Shown piece after piece: positions 20,057 through 28,814 of a stretch of DNA of 32,122 nucleotides (positions are counted from its first letter, which is position 1; every line of letters starts with the position of its first letter). This stretch comes from Caballeronia sp. BR6202001591004 (GTDB lineage Bacteria > Pseudomonadota > Gammaproteobacteria > Burkholderiales > Burkholderiaceae). A program made the translations under genes and the position numbers. A model generated the notes under the pieces. It was not told the DNA's origin, did not search any database, and saw only the letters and a list, made by a program, of their open reading frames with translations. The DNA lies in contig JAQFVJ010000017.1 of the NCBI GenBank assembly GCA_029439525.1, positions 1-32,122 of the forward strand. Direction: 5' to 3'.

Positions 20057-20905
20057 ATGGATATCGGATTCATCGGTTTGGGCGAGATGGGCAGCGCGAT
20101 GGCGATCAACGCGCTGAAAGCCGGCAACACGGTTCGCGTGTGGAATCGCTCGCGCGACAGACGCGCGAATCACAGCACGTCGGTGGTCGATACGTCCCAG
20201 CAGGCGTTCACAGGCGACGCCGTGTTCCCGATGCTCGCCGACAACCACGCGCTGCGCTCCGCGTCGATGGATACCTGCTCAAGCAGGCGCCGAAAGGTCT
20301 CGTGCACGTCAACATGGCGACCATTTCGGCGGCGTTCGCAGTCGAACTCGCGGAGCTGCACAAGCAGCACGGCGTCGCGTATGTGGCCGCGCCGGTGCTC
20401 GGCCGGCCCGATGTCGCGGCGGCGGCCAAGCTGAACATTCTCGCGGCGGGCGCGGATGCGGATATCGGCCGCGTCCAGCCCGTCTTCGATGTGCTCGGTC
20501 AGGAAACCTGGCGCGTGGGCCACGAACCGCAGCACGCGAACGTGCTGAAACTAGCGGCGAATTTCATGCTGGCATCGGCGATCGAAGCATTCGGCGAAGC
20601 GGCGGCGCTCGTCGACGGTCACGGCTTGCCGGCGCAGACGCTGCTCGATGTCATCACTAACTCGCTGTTTCCGGGGCCTGTCTACGCGGGTTACGGGAAG
20701 ATGATCGCCGAGCGCCGTTACGAGCCGGCGATGTTCAAGGCGCGTCTCGGCTTGAAGGACGTACGCCTCGCGATCGCCGCCGGCGATGCCGTCAACGTGC
20801 CGCTGCCGGTCGCGAGCGTGGTGCGCGACAAACCTGGTCGATGCGCTCGCGCACGGCGACGGCGAGAAGGATTTCGCGGTGCTCGGACAAGTGGCGGGGC
20901 GGTGA
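20057..20905 (+). pseudogene. NAD(P)-dependent beta-hydroxyacid dehydrogenase, several frameshifts
   Basis: ATG 20057 opens MDIGFIGLGEMGSAMAINAL, the GxGxxG cofactor site. Near 20150-20165 codons have been lost (WNRSRD then RRANHSTSVVDT). Near 20250-20270 a further frame break precedes the large intact part: LKQAPKGLVHVNMATISAAF, YVAAPVLGRPDVAAAAKL, then LKLAANFMLASAIEAFGEAA with the catalytic Lys. A one-base gain near 20830 (GACAAACCTGG, where DNLVDALAH is expected) shifts the end; the natural stop is TGA 20903-20905. The substrate may be 3-hydroxyisobutyrate or a relative. It is the second dead member of this family in the window, not a copy of glxR by sequence. Confidence 0.85.
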
Positions 20906-20965
20906 CGGGTGCGTGGCTTGTGACTTGCTATGGCCGACTTGCCTCCGCTTTGAAAGGAACCGCCC

Positions 20966-21394
20966 ATGCTTAAGCTAGTCCACCCCGTCGCAGCGCTGTA
21001 GTGTGGCATCGTGATGACCGCGTCCGCGCACGCCGACGATTCGCCCAGCCCGTGCGCCGCGCTCAAGCGGATCGTGGCAGCGGCGCCGAATTTTTCATCG
21101 CTGAATGCGCTCGATGGACGCGCGGTCGCGCAGCCCTATGGCGACGACGCGCAATGCGCGGCATCGCAGACCAACTATCGATGCACCTGGACGCCGCCGC
21201 ACGACGGATCGAGCGCGGACGCGCTGCAAGGCGTCGCCACCGATATCGCGTCGTGTCTGCCTGACGCGACGCATGACCAGCACTCACCTGCGCGGCAGCA
21301 TTTCTATCTCGGCGCGCGTGGCGTTCGCACGGAGATCACGGCGTCGCAAGCGGGCAGCAACAAGCTGAAGCTCGAGATTTACGGTTCGCACTGA
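20966..21394 (+). pseudogene. Small secreted protein with a stop codon in its signal peptide
   Basis: ATG 20966, behind AAAGGAA (20953-20959), encodes MLKLVHPVAAL, then TAG (20999-21001), then CGIVMTASAHADDSPSP in the same frame. Read through, this is a normal signal peptide cleaved after AHA. The mature 115-residue part contains four cysteines (PCAAL, QCAAS, YRCTW, ASCLP) and no known domain. Restart at GTG 21011 or ATG 21014 would leave only MTASAHA before the cleavage site, too short for export. A pseudogene is therefore likely, with a single nonsense mutation. Function is unknown. Confidence 0.65.
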
Positions 21395-21445
21395 GGCCGT
21401 CATGAACAGGCGTGTCGCATCGTCGCTACGGCGTATACTAAATAA

Positions 21446-21547
21446 AACATGTTGGGCTGCATCATTGCTTTTGGTAGAGTGTAATTCTCGTCTCCTCCAT
21501 GTTTCCATTGATATGGATTCAGCCCGCCAAACCAGGCGGGCTTTTTT
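21446..21547 (+). ncRNA. Candidate small RNA of about 100 nt with an anti-Shine-Dalgarno motif
   Basis: A TATACT -10 hexamer (21434-21439) lies about 100 bp before a strong terminator, and no protein is evident between. A transcript from about 21446 would contain TCTCCTCC (21491-21498), complementary to ribosome binding sites of the GGAGGAGA type, then a small hairpin (TCCAT/ATGGA) and the terminator stem. C-rich anti-SD small RNAs are known in proteobacteria. There is no good -35 and I cannot confirm conservation, so this is a proposal. Confidence 0.4.
21522..21547 (+). terminator. Rho-independent terminator
   Basis: GCCCGCC (21522-21528), loop AAACCA, GGCGGGC (21535-21541) and six T (21542-21547). 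It ends the candidate small RNA or the transcript of the secreted-protein remnant. Confidence 0.88.
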
Positions 21548-21589
21548 GCGCATACGCGCCGGATGCTGCGGCGCACTCGCTTCGGCATA

Positions 21590-21626
21590 CAAAAAGGGCC
21601 GGCTTGCTTTTCAGCAGCCGGCCCTT
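21590..21626 (-). terminator. Rho-independent terminator of argC
   Basis: The arms AAGGGCCGGCT (21594-21604) and AGCCGGCCCTT (21616-21626) form a perfect 11-bp stem with an 11-nt loop. On the minus strand it is followed by a run of five T, 30 bp after the argC stop. Confidence 0.88.
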
Positions 21627-21655
21627 AATTTCTAATGCGAATCCCGGGTAAATAA

Positions 21656-22609
21656 TTAGCGCGCGAGTCCCGTTTCTTCGTCCGCGCCGATCGCTAGATT
21701 CATGCACTGGATCGCCGCGCCCGACGCGCCCTTGCCGAGGTTGTCCAGCCGCGCGACCGTCACGAAACGCTCGTCGTTGCCGAACACGAAAATATCGATG
21801 CGATTAGTGTCATTGCATGCCTGCACGTCGAAGAATCCGGCGTCGAGATTCGTTTCGGCGTCGAACGGCATCACGTTGACGAACAACTCGTTCGCGTAAT
21901 ACTCGGCGAGCATGTCCTGCACATCCTGCGGCCTGGCCGTGCGCGCGAGCTGGTCTGGCGAGAAATACGTCGTGACCGCGAGACCCTTCAGGAACGGGCC
22001 GACGATCGGCGTGAAGATCGGCGCGTGTTTCAGACCCGAACGCACCGCCATTTCCGGCAGATGCTTGTGCGTGAGACCCAGCGCATACGGACGCGTGCTC
22101 ATGAGACGCGCGTCGCCGCCCGCTTCGTATTCCGCGATCATCTTCTTGCCGCCGCCGCTGTAGCCGGTGATCGAATACGCGTGCGCGTCGAAATCCGCCG
22201 GCACCAGACCGCCCGCAACGAGCGGTTGCACCGACAGCACGAACGCCGATGCGTGGCATCCCGGCACCGCGATGCGCTTGGCCATGCGCATGCGCTCGCG
22301 CTGCGCCTTCGTCAGTTCGGGCAGGCCGTAGGCCCAGTCGTCTTGCGTGCGGAACGCGGTGCTCGCGTCGATCACCACCGTATTCGTATTGTCCGGCGCC
22401 ACCAGCGACGCCGATTCGCGCGACACGACGTCCGGCAGACACAGGAACGTGATGTCCGATGTGTTGATCAGCTTGCGGCGGTCTTCGACGTCCTTGCGCT
22501 TCGCGTCGTCGATGCGCAGCACTTCGATGTCACGGCGTTGCGACAGATATTCGAAAATCTTCAGGCCGGTGGTGCCTTCCTGTCCGTCGATAAATACTTT
22601 CGTGGTCAT
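21656..22609 (-). CDS. argC: N-acetyl-gamma-glutamyl-phosphate reductase
   Basis: Intact 317-residue protein of the short (type 2) ArgC class, which is normally about 310-320 residues. The N-terminus [19 protein letters not shown] is the NADP-binding start; the catalytic cysteine is in [10 protein letters not shown]; substrate-binding segments [17 protein letters not shown] and [10 protein letters not shown] follow. It reduces N-acetylglutamyl phosphate to the semialdehyde in arginine biosynthesis, in the cytoplasm. The start at 22609 gives the conserved [11 protein letters not shown] strong terminator closes the unit. It is one of the few undamaged genes in its neighbourhood, indicating that arginine synthesis is under selection. 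Confidence 0.97.
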   Translation of the reverse strand: MTTKVFIDGQEGTTGLKIFEYLSQRRDIEVLRIDDAKRKDVEDRRKLINTSDITFLCLPDVVSRESASLVAPDNTNTVVIDASTAFRTQDDWAYGLPELTKAQRERMRMAKRIAVPGCHASAFVLSVQPLVAGGLVPADFDAHAYSITGYSGGGKKMIAEYEAGGDARLMSTRPYALGLTHKHLPEMAVRSGLKHAPIFTPIVGPFLKGLAVTTYFSPDQLARTARPQDVQDMLAEYYANELFVNVMPFDAETNLDAGFFDVQACNDTNRIDIFVFGNDERFVTVARLDNLGKGASGAAIQCMNLAIGADEETGLAR

Positions 22610-22683
22610 CTCGATCTCGCTGGTTCGGGGCCCAGGCGCATGTGCGCCCGCCGCAAAGCAGACATTTTAAGGCGATTTCGAGA

Positions 22684-23221
22684 CGCGTTGATGTCGCGAT
22701 CAGGGTGGCTGGGTCGCGCATGCCGCTGCTGGGCTATATCGGCCGGCAATATCCGCGCGTCAAACTCGTCGTGCTGACGATGCTTGAAAATCCGGCCTTG
22801 CTGAAACGTTTGCGGGAAGTCGGCGTGATGTCCGTCATCAAAAAGGCGGACGACATGAACCACATCGGCTGGGCGATCCAGCATGTCAGGGCAGGAATAT
22901 CTCGGACCGTCGGTGAAGACCGCGCTCGCGAAAGCATGTGGACATGTGCGCGACCGGTCAGCAGCGCAGCGTCACCCTCTCCAAGCGCGAACTGGAAGTC
23001 GTGCCGTTTACGGCATGACAATTACCGAAATCGCCGCGCAATTGCGTCGCAGTATCAAAACGATCAGCACGCAGAAGAACACGGCGATGCGAAAACTCGG
23101 CATCCAACGCGATTCGGAATTGTTTCAATACGCGCAAAGCAACGGATTAATGAATCTCTCCGCGTATTCGGGCGACGGGTCGCTGGACGATTCATCGGTG
23201 CACAATCCCAATGTGCTTTAA
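22684..23221 (+). pseudogene. LuxR-type response regulator (RcsB-like), 5'-truncated and frameshifted
   Basis: The first half of the receiver domain, including the phosphoacceptor Asp, is missing. The remnant begins around MPLLGYIGRQYPRVKLVVLT and continues LENPALLKRLREVGVMSVIK and DDMNHIGWAIQHV. A frame break near 22895 leads to EYLGPSVKTALAKA. Another shift near 22965 gives VTLSKRELEVV, and a small deletion near 23005-23015 precedes the helix-turn-helix GMTITEIAAQLRRSIKTIST. The end QRDSELFQYAQSNGLMNLSA to SSVHNPNVL (stop 23219-23221) is intact. The 5' breakpoint is close to the argC promoter region, so a deletion reached almost to argC. Confidence 0.85.
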
Positions 23222-23250
23222 CTGCACGTGTGCAGCAGATCGCGCGAAAA

Positions 23251-23283
23251 ATAAAAAAAGCCGCTGATTTAAATCAGCGGCTT
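23251..23283 (-). terminator. Rho-independent terminator of pyrE
   Basis: AAGCCGCTGATTT (23258-23270) followed at once by its reverse complement (23271-23283) makes a perfect 26-bp palindrome. On the minus strand the stem is followed by seven T and more T-rich DNA. It lies 34 bp after the pyrE stop and faces the response-regulator remnant. Confidence 0.88.
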
Positions 23284-23317
23284 GTCTCGATTTAACAGCC
23301 TTCGAATACAGCCAGGC

Positions 23318-24004
23318 TTATTGCGGCGCGGCCGTGGCTCCGCCGTGCGCGACCGACCATTCTGCCGGCGCGTACAGGAACTTCTCCACTTCGTCGAGCG
23401 TCTTCATTTCGAAGTAGCCCTGTTTCTTAGCGACGCGCAGCACATCCCACCAGGTGGCGAGCGCGTGCAGATTGACGTCGATGTCCTTCAGCACGGACAC
23501 GCTTTCCTTGAAGGTGTTGTAGTGGAACAGCGCGAAGCAGTGATTCACCTTCGCGCCCGCCGTGCGCAGCGCGTTGATGAAGTTGATCTTGCTGCGGCTG
23601 TCGGTGGTCAGGTCTTCGACCAGCAGCACGCGCTGGCCTTCGGTCAGCAGACCTTCGATCTGGGCATTGCGGCCGAAACCCTTCGGCTTCTTGCGGACGT
23701 ATTGCACCGGCACCATCAGGCGATCGGCGATCCATGCGGCGAACGGAATGCCCGCCGTCTCGCCGCCGGCGACCGCGTCGATCTGCTCGTAGCCGACATC
23801 GCGCAGGATGGTGGCTTCGGCCATTTCCATCAGGCCGCGGCGCACGCGCGGATACGAAATCAGCTTGCGGCAGTCGATATATACCGGGCTCGCCCAGCCG
23901 GACGTGAAGATGTACGGTTTTTCGGCGTTGAAGTGCACCGCCTGCACTTCCAGCAGCATCTTGGCGGTGGTGTCGGAGATCGTCTGGCGACCGAAGCCTG
24001 TCAT
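23318..24004 (-). CDS. pyrE: Orotate phosphoribosyltransferase
   Basis: Intact. From the ATG at 24004 (AAGGA at 24012-24016) it encodes 228 residues starting [11 protein letters not shown], close to the usual 213-230. A longer frame upstream is an unlikely start. Conserved segments are [52 protein letters not shown] (the flexible catalytic loop) and the PRPP-binding [10 protein letters not shown]. It joins orotate to PRPP to make OMP in pyrimidine biosynthesis. It is monocistronic with its own terminator. No damage is seen, in keeping with an essential biosynthetic role. Confidence 0.96.
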   Translation of the reverse strand: MTGFGRQTISDTTAKMLLEVQAVHFNAEKPYIFTSGWASPVYIDCRKLISYPRVRRGLMEMAEATILRDVGYEQIDAVAGGETAGIPFAAWIADRLMVPVQYVRKKPKGFGRNAQIEGLLTEGQRVLLVEDLTTDSRSKINFINALRTAGAKVNHCFALFHYNTFKESVSVLKDIDVNLHALATWWDVLRVAKKQGYFEMKTLDEVEKFLYAPAEWSVAHGGATAAPQ

Positions 24005-24455
24005 GGGCGAATCCTTGGACTTGATGGTGACGCTTGCAAAGCGGGAGAAGGCCGCGCGGGCCGTTGGCGTATGGTTCTGCGCGAAATGTGCGGACTTTCG
24101 ACCGACTTTTTCGCGTTTCCTGCGCGCGTACCTCGCCATTTTACCCGAGGCGCGCTACGGCGGCGAGCACTGCACCCGCGCCCTCGTCACTGGCCTGAAC
24201 AAATCTGCCGCGTGCCCGCGGCAATGCTGCTTCGCGCCATTTCAATCGTGCGGTGTACACTGAACGTTTCAAAAAAACGAAGGCTCCGTGGAAGGCTCCG
24301 TGCGCCGGTTCCATCCTTGCCGGCGCAACGATGTGTCTACCCGACGCGCCGGGCGACTGAAAACATTGGTCCATCGATTCACACCCCGCACTCAATGTTG
24401 GGCGGTCGACGGCGTGTGAACCTGTCGAAAAAACTTCAAACGTCTCAGGCTAATC
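24005..24455. other. Divergent intergenic region between pyrE and maeB
   Basis: About 450 bp with no recognisable gene. TACACT at 24256-24261, preceded by TG, may be an extended -10 for maeB. The leader after it contains an exact tandem repeat at 24279-24302. The pyrE promoter should lie in the right-hand 100 bp after 24005, but no clear hexamers were found. Confidence 0.4.
24279..24302 (+). repeat. Exact 12-bp tandem duplication in the maeB leader
   Basis: GAAGGCTCCGTG occurs twice without a gap (24279-24290 and 24291-24302), about 155 bp before the maeB start and downstream of its possible -10. Confidence 0.9.
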
Positions 24456-26527
24456 ATGGACGAACAACTCAAGCAAAGCGTTCTCGCATATCACCAGAAT
24501 CCCCGTCCCGGCAAGATTTCGGTCACCCCACCAAGCCGCTTTCCACAATCAGCTCGATTTGTCTTTCGCGTATTCGCCGGGCGTGGCAGCCGCCTGCATG
24601 TCGATCTACGACGAGCCACACTCGGCGCGCAGAAGTACACTTCGCGCGCGAATCTCGTCAGCGTCGTGACGAATGGCACGGCGGTGCTGGGTTTCGGGAA
24701 CATCGTGCCGCTCGCGGCCAAGCCGGTGATGGAAGGCAAGGGCTGTCTCTTCAAGAAGTTCGTGGGCATCGACGTGTTCGACATCGAGTTGAACGAGACC
24801 GATCCGGACAAACTGGTCGATGCGATCGCGATGCTCGAACCGACGCTCGGCGGCATCAACCTGGAAGACATCAAGGCGCCGGAATGCTTCTACATCGAGA
24901 AGAAGCTGCGCGAGCGAGCGCATGAAGATCCCCGTTTTCCACGACGATCAGCACGGTACGGCGATCATCGCGTCGGCGGCGATTTTCAACGGCCTGAAAG
25001 AGTGGTCGGCAAGAAGCTAGAAGACATGAAACTGGTGTGCTCGGGCGCGGGCGAAGCGGCGATCGCGTGTCTGGATCTGCTTGTCGATCTGGGACGCAAG
25101 AAGTCGAATACGCTCGTGACCGACTCGAAGGGCGTGATCTACGAAGGCCGCGGCAACCTCGATGCGTCGAAGGAGCGCTATCAGGCGACGACCGATGCGC
25201 GCACGCTGGCTGACGCGATGCACACGGCTGCGACGTGTGTTCCTCGGCTGTTCGAGCGCGGCGCGGGTGTGCTCAGGCCTGAACGGGTCGTTCGGACTAT
25301 CCGAAAACCAGATCAACAACGTGCTGTGCTTCCCGTTCATCTTCCGCGGCGCGCTGGATGTGGACGCGACGACCATCACCGAAGAGATGAAGCTCGCGTG
25401 TGCGCTCGCGATCGCCGAACTCGCGGAAGAAACCGACCAGAGCAATGAAGTCGCGAAGGCATACGAAGGTCATTCGCTCGAGTTCGGTCCGGAATATCTG
25501 ATTCCGAGGCCGTTCGATCCGCGTCTGATCATCAAGATCGCACCGGCATGGTGATGTGTCCGGTGTTCGCGGCGGCGAAGGCCGCGCCCGCGCGCATCGT
25601 GTTCGCGGAAGGCGAGGACGAGCGCGTGCTGCGCGCCGCGCAGTTCGTGTTGATGGAGAAGATCGCGAAGCCGATCATCGTCGGGCCGTCCGGCGGTCGT
25701 CGAAATGCGGCTGCAGAAGATGGGCTCGAAGCTCAAACCCGGCGTCGATTTCGAGATCGTGAATCCGGAAGACGACTCGCGTTATCAGAAGAGCTGGCAG
25801 GCGTACTCACGATATCGCCGCGCGTCAGGGCGTGACGCCGGAAAGCGTGAAGGCCGCGCTGCGCAAGTTCAACACGCTGATCGATGCGATCCTGCTTCAT
25901 ACCGGCGATGTCGACGGCATGATCTGCGGTCTGATCGATACGTATCAGGATTATCTGAAGTTCGTTGATCAGGTGCTCGGCAAGGCGGACGGCGCGAACA
26001 ACTTCGCGGCGATGAACCTGCGATGCTGCAAGGGCGCAATTTGTTCACCAGCGCCGACCGCCGAGCAACTCGCCGACATAACGATTCTGGCGGCGCGCGA
26101 GATCGAGCGCTTCGGGGTTCAGCTGAAGGTCGGTCGCGTTGCTGTCGAATTCGAACTTCGGCAGCGTGCCGAGTACGTCGAGCCAGCGCATGGCGCAAGC
26201 GCGCAAGCTGATCGCGGAACGCGCGCCGGATCTGGAAATCGACGGCGAGATGCACGGCGATGCGGCGTTGTCGGAAGCGGTGCGCAAGGCGGCGTTCCCG
26301 GGCACGACGCTTTCAGGTGAGGCGAATCTGCTGACCATGCCAAACGTGGAAGCGGCGAACATCACCTACAACCTGCTCAAGATGGTGAGTGGTGAAGGCG
26401 TAACGGTCGGGCCGCTCCTTCTGGGTGCTGCGAAGCCTGTGCAATCCTTACGCCGGCTGCGACGGTGCGGCGGATTATTATGACAGCGGTGGCTTCGGCA
26501 AATGCGAATGTGGGGAAGGCGAAGTAA
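24456..26527 (+). pseudogene. maeB: NADP-dependent malic enzyme with phosphotransacetylase-like C-terminal domain, many lesions
   Basis: ATG 24456 begins [20 protein letters not shown]. Malic enzyme pieces follow in changing frames: [40 protein letters not shown] and LVCSGAGEAAIACLDLLVDL. One-base gains or losses are seen near 24525, 24545, 24625, 24910, 25000, 25690, 25805 and 26460. Two gaps are visible: near 25265-25300, GVLRPE jumps to the region before [11 protein letters not shown]; and near 25543, IKIAP jumps to [18 protein letters not shown], the start of the transacetylase-like half. A Gly-to-Val change alters GNIGPLAAKP. The full enzyme is about 760 residues. It would decarboxylate malate to pyruvate with NADPH. 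Thoroughly inactivated. Confidence 0.93.
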
Positions 26528-26557
26528 CTTTCTTTGATTCGATGATGTTGTGATGAG

Positions 26558-26588
26558 CGGCGATTCGGGGACTGGATCGCCGTTTTTT
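26558..26588 (+). terminator. Rho-independent terminator of maeB
   Basis: CGGCGAT (26558-26564), an 11-nt loop, ATCGCCG (26576-26582) and six T (26583-26588), 30 bp after the maeB stop. Confidence 0.85.
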
Positions 26589-26600
26589 CTGGACAGGCGA

Positions 26601-27827
26601 TTATGCTTCGCCTTTCAAATCGCTTCCCGGCATGATCCGCTTCATGAATTCGTCGAAAAGCGGCACGGTGAAAGCCGTATCGCCGTGAGTAGGGCTCCAG
26701 ATCATGTCCTTCGCGATCAAATTACTTCTGGTCGGGGCGAGAGCGGTGCTGTCTCGACCTAGGACGCCTGCAATGTCGCCTGACCGGTGGGGGTCCGGGG
26801 CCGAGTTCTGCCATCGCGCGTAAATAATCTTTTTCTCAACCCGCATGAGTCGGTCGAAACGAACTCGAAAAAAGCTTTCGTCCAACGCCGCTACCGCAGA
26901 GGCTGACGCGTTCTCGACGTCGGCCTTGCTGATCGGACTGCCTGCTGCGATATCCCAGGCATCTTTCCCCATTCCTGCAAGAAGTAGGGATAGCCATGCG
27001 TGTATTGAAGAATCAGTTCGACGGCATCTTCTGAAATTTCCGCACCCTCGTCGAAGATAGGCTTCTCGATCGTATCCTTAGCGTCTACGTCTGACAGAGG
27101 TCCGATCGCGGGAAAGTCGAACAGTCGCTTGGCATACGATTTTGCTTCGCCGATGCGTCCGCGAAGCTAAGGAAGACCTGCGCCGACTACCGTAACCGGT
27201 AGTTGTGATTGCGCGCATCGATGCAGCGCCGAGATCAAAGCAAAGCGGCCATTTGAAGCTCTTCGACATACTGTGCAATTCGTCGATGAAAATCGCGACC
27301 AGTGAGCCGGCAGCCTTCGCCGCTATTCCAACCTGTTCGAGAAGGGCGGTAAGGTCGCCTTCCAGATCGCCGTTGTCTGCAAGTCCCGGTTCGCTATGAT
27401 AGTCCAGTCCAACTTCGATATCGCTAAAAGTCAATTTTAGTTTGCTGGCAAAGCCCGCCAGCGAGCAGACCACGCACGGCGTAGTCTTTTGTTGCTTCCA
27501 CTTGACTCAGTCTCAATAAAGCTAGGCGAAGTTTGGGCGCGAGAAGTGCCGGAAGAGAGCGCCCCTCCGGAGCTTCGATGCGGATTGGCAGGAGGGCGCC
27601 GGATGCGCCTGCGTCCTTCATCATCTGATCCCCTTCATCATCTGATCCAGCAGGACGGTCTTGCCGACGCTGCGAAGTCCGACCAGCATCATGCTTTTGG
27701 CGGCACGCCCCTTTCTCAGTCGCTGGATATAGATGTTCATCTGCTCGCGAACAGCCTCGCTTCCGGCAAGTTCCGGTGGCAGACTGCCAGCGCCGAGAGC
27801 AAAGGGATTGTCGACTGGATTCGTGAA
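26601..27827 (-). pseudogene. P-loop ATPase (archaeal-ATPase/Orc-like AAA superfamily), several frameshifts
   Basis: Joined across frames, the minus strand reads FTNPVDNPFALGAGSLPPEL, MNIYIQRLRKGRAAKSMMLV and Walker A GLRSVGKTVLL. A 17-bp tandem duplication breaks the frame there. Then come APKLRLALLRLSQ, Walker B in VAIFIDELHSMSK, the sensor region VTVVGAG, AKRLFDFPAIGPLSDVDAKD, YPYFLQEWG and a winged-helix end (HRSGDIAGVLGRDSTAL, VPLFDEFMKRIMPG). Frame breaks are visible near 27440, 27240, 27165, 26965 and twice near 26790-26830. No start codon is found before FTNP; the preceding codon is TAG and overlaps a promoter -10. Composition is less GC-rich than its neighbours, suggesting accessory, horizontally acquired DNA. 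Its role is unknown; related ATPases occur beside toxins or mobile elements. Confidence 0.8.
27615..27648 (-). repeat. Exact 17-bp tandem duplication after Walker A
   Basis: The 17-bp unit CCTTCATCATCTGATCC (plus-strand reading) is present at 27615-27631 and again at 27632-27648. On the coding strand it duplicates the codons of DQMMKG just after the P-loop and shifts the frame. Confidence 0.92.
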
Positions 27828-27854
27828 CTATAGCCAAATTGTGAAGTTTGTCAA
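27827..27854 (-). promoter_or_regulatory. Near-consensus sigma70 promoter at the truncated ATPase start
   Basis: On the minus strand TTGACA (27854-27849) is followed after 16 bp by TATAGT (27832-27827). The -35 is perfect and the -10 matches 5 of 6. Transcription would begin within the first codons of the ATPase remnant, so either the 5' end of the gene was lost up to the promoter or the transcript was leaderless. Confidence 0.45.
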
Positions 27855-27967
27855 ATTTCGATAAGTTTCCTAATCTTGCTATGAACTGTCAATGACGGAG
27901 GCCAAAAATCAGATGTTTCAGTGGCGCCAGTCGAGACACTGTTGCACGGTCTGCTTTGCTTCTTTCT

Positions 27968-28814
27968 TTACGCCACCGCCCGCTTCTCCCCACCCTCGCT
28001 ATTCCTCCACCGCCCGCTTCTCCCCACCCTCGCTATTCCTCCACCGCGCAAGCAACGCATTCCACTTAATCTTCGCCGCCTTCACGTTGTTTTCCTTGAT
28101 GTGCCCGTAACCGCGCATCGAGTCCGGCAGACTGGCGAGTTCGATCGCCAACGGCATCTTCTGCGACGTAAGGCCGCCGATCAACTCCCGCACCAGCGCC
28201 TCATACTTGATGATCAACGCGCGCTCCATCTTCCGTTCTTCCGTGCGCCGAACGGGTTCAGCGCCGTGCCGCGCAGGAACTGGAAGCGCGCCAGAACGCG
28301 CATGACCGAATCATCCACGGGCCGTATTGCTTCTTCACCAGATGCCCGTGCGCATCTTTCTTCGACATCGACGGCGGTGCGAGATGCATTTTGATCTTCC
28401 AGTCGCCCTCGAAACTGCTCTTCACCTTTTCGAGGAGCGCCGGATCGGCATAAAGACGCGCGACTTCGTACTCGTCCTTGTACGCTATCAGCTTGTGCAG
28501 ATTCTTCGCGACCGCTTCAGTCAACGGATACTGCCCGTCGCCCGCGCCCAGCGTCGCTTCGGCGGCGCGCACTTCCGCGACCAGACGACCGTAACGCGCG
28601 GCGTAAGACGCGCTCTGATACTTCGCCAAATAGTCAGTCCAGTCGCGTCGAGTGCCTTCGGCGTGTGCAGTGAGACGACTTTGCCCGGCGACGACTGCAC
28701 GCTGTGCTGCGCATCCGCGAGATGCTTGACCGATTCGAGATCGTGCGCCGCGCGACAGCCCCATTCGAATGCCGCGAGATTCTTCTCGACCTGCACCGCG
28801 TTCAGTTCGATCGC
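27968..28814 (-). pseudogene. Indolepyruvate:ferredoxin oxidoreductase, only the 3' quarter left
   Basis: The C-terminal portion of a large fused indolepyruvate:ferredoxin oxidoreductase (normally about 1,150-1,200 residues) is recognisable: AIELNAVQVEKNLAAFEWGC, AYKDEYEVARLYADPALLEK, FEGDWKIKMHLAPP, VLARFQFLRGTALNPFG, and the end IELASLPDSMRGYGHIKENN, KWNALLARWRNSEG. Frame breaks occur near 28650, 28310 and 28245. A 34-bp tandem duplication at the 3' end moves the stop: the original TAA is at 27968-27970, while a TAG now comes earlier. Everything encoding the thiamine-diphosphate and iron-sulfur domains is gone. Upstream it is fused to the beginning of hppD. It would have oxidised aryl pyruvates from aromatic amino acids. 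Confidence 0.88.
27973..28040 (-). repeat. Exact 34-bp tandem duplication at the oxidoreductase 3' end
   Basis: A 34-bp unit (27973-28006) is repeated directly at 28007-28040, followed by 7 bp of a third copy. In the coding direction it covers the last codons (RWRNSEGGEKRAV) and creates a premature TAG. Removing one copy restores the ending RAVA plus TAA. Confidence 0.93.

Noticed and set aside
21461-21500. A tRNA (GGTAGAG followed by CTCCTCCA looked like D-arm and 3' end)
   Set aside because: No acceptor stem partner, anticodon stem or TTC-type arm can be formed at the right distances. A non-tRNA small transcript is the better reading.
22025-22777. A 250-codon plus-strand open frame opposite argC
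   Set aside because: argC is a complete, conserved gene on the other strand. The overlapping frame has the Arg/His/Ala-rich composition of an antisense shadow and crosses into non-coding DNA.
27973-28047. CRISPR-like repeats
   Set aside because: The two 34-bp copies are directly adjacent with no spacer and lie in a coding remnant; this is a tandem duplication. No other repeat array is present.
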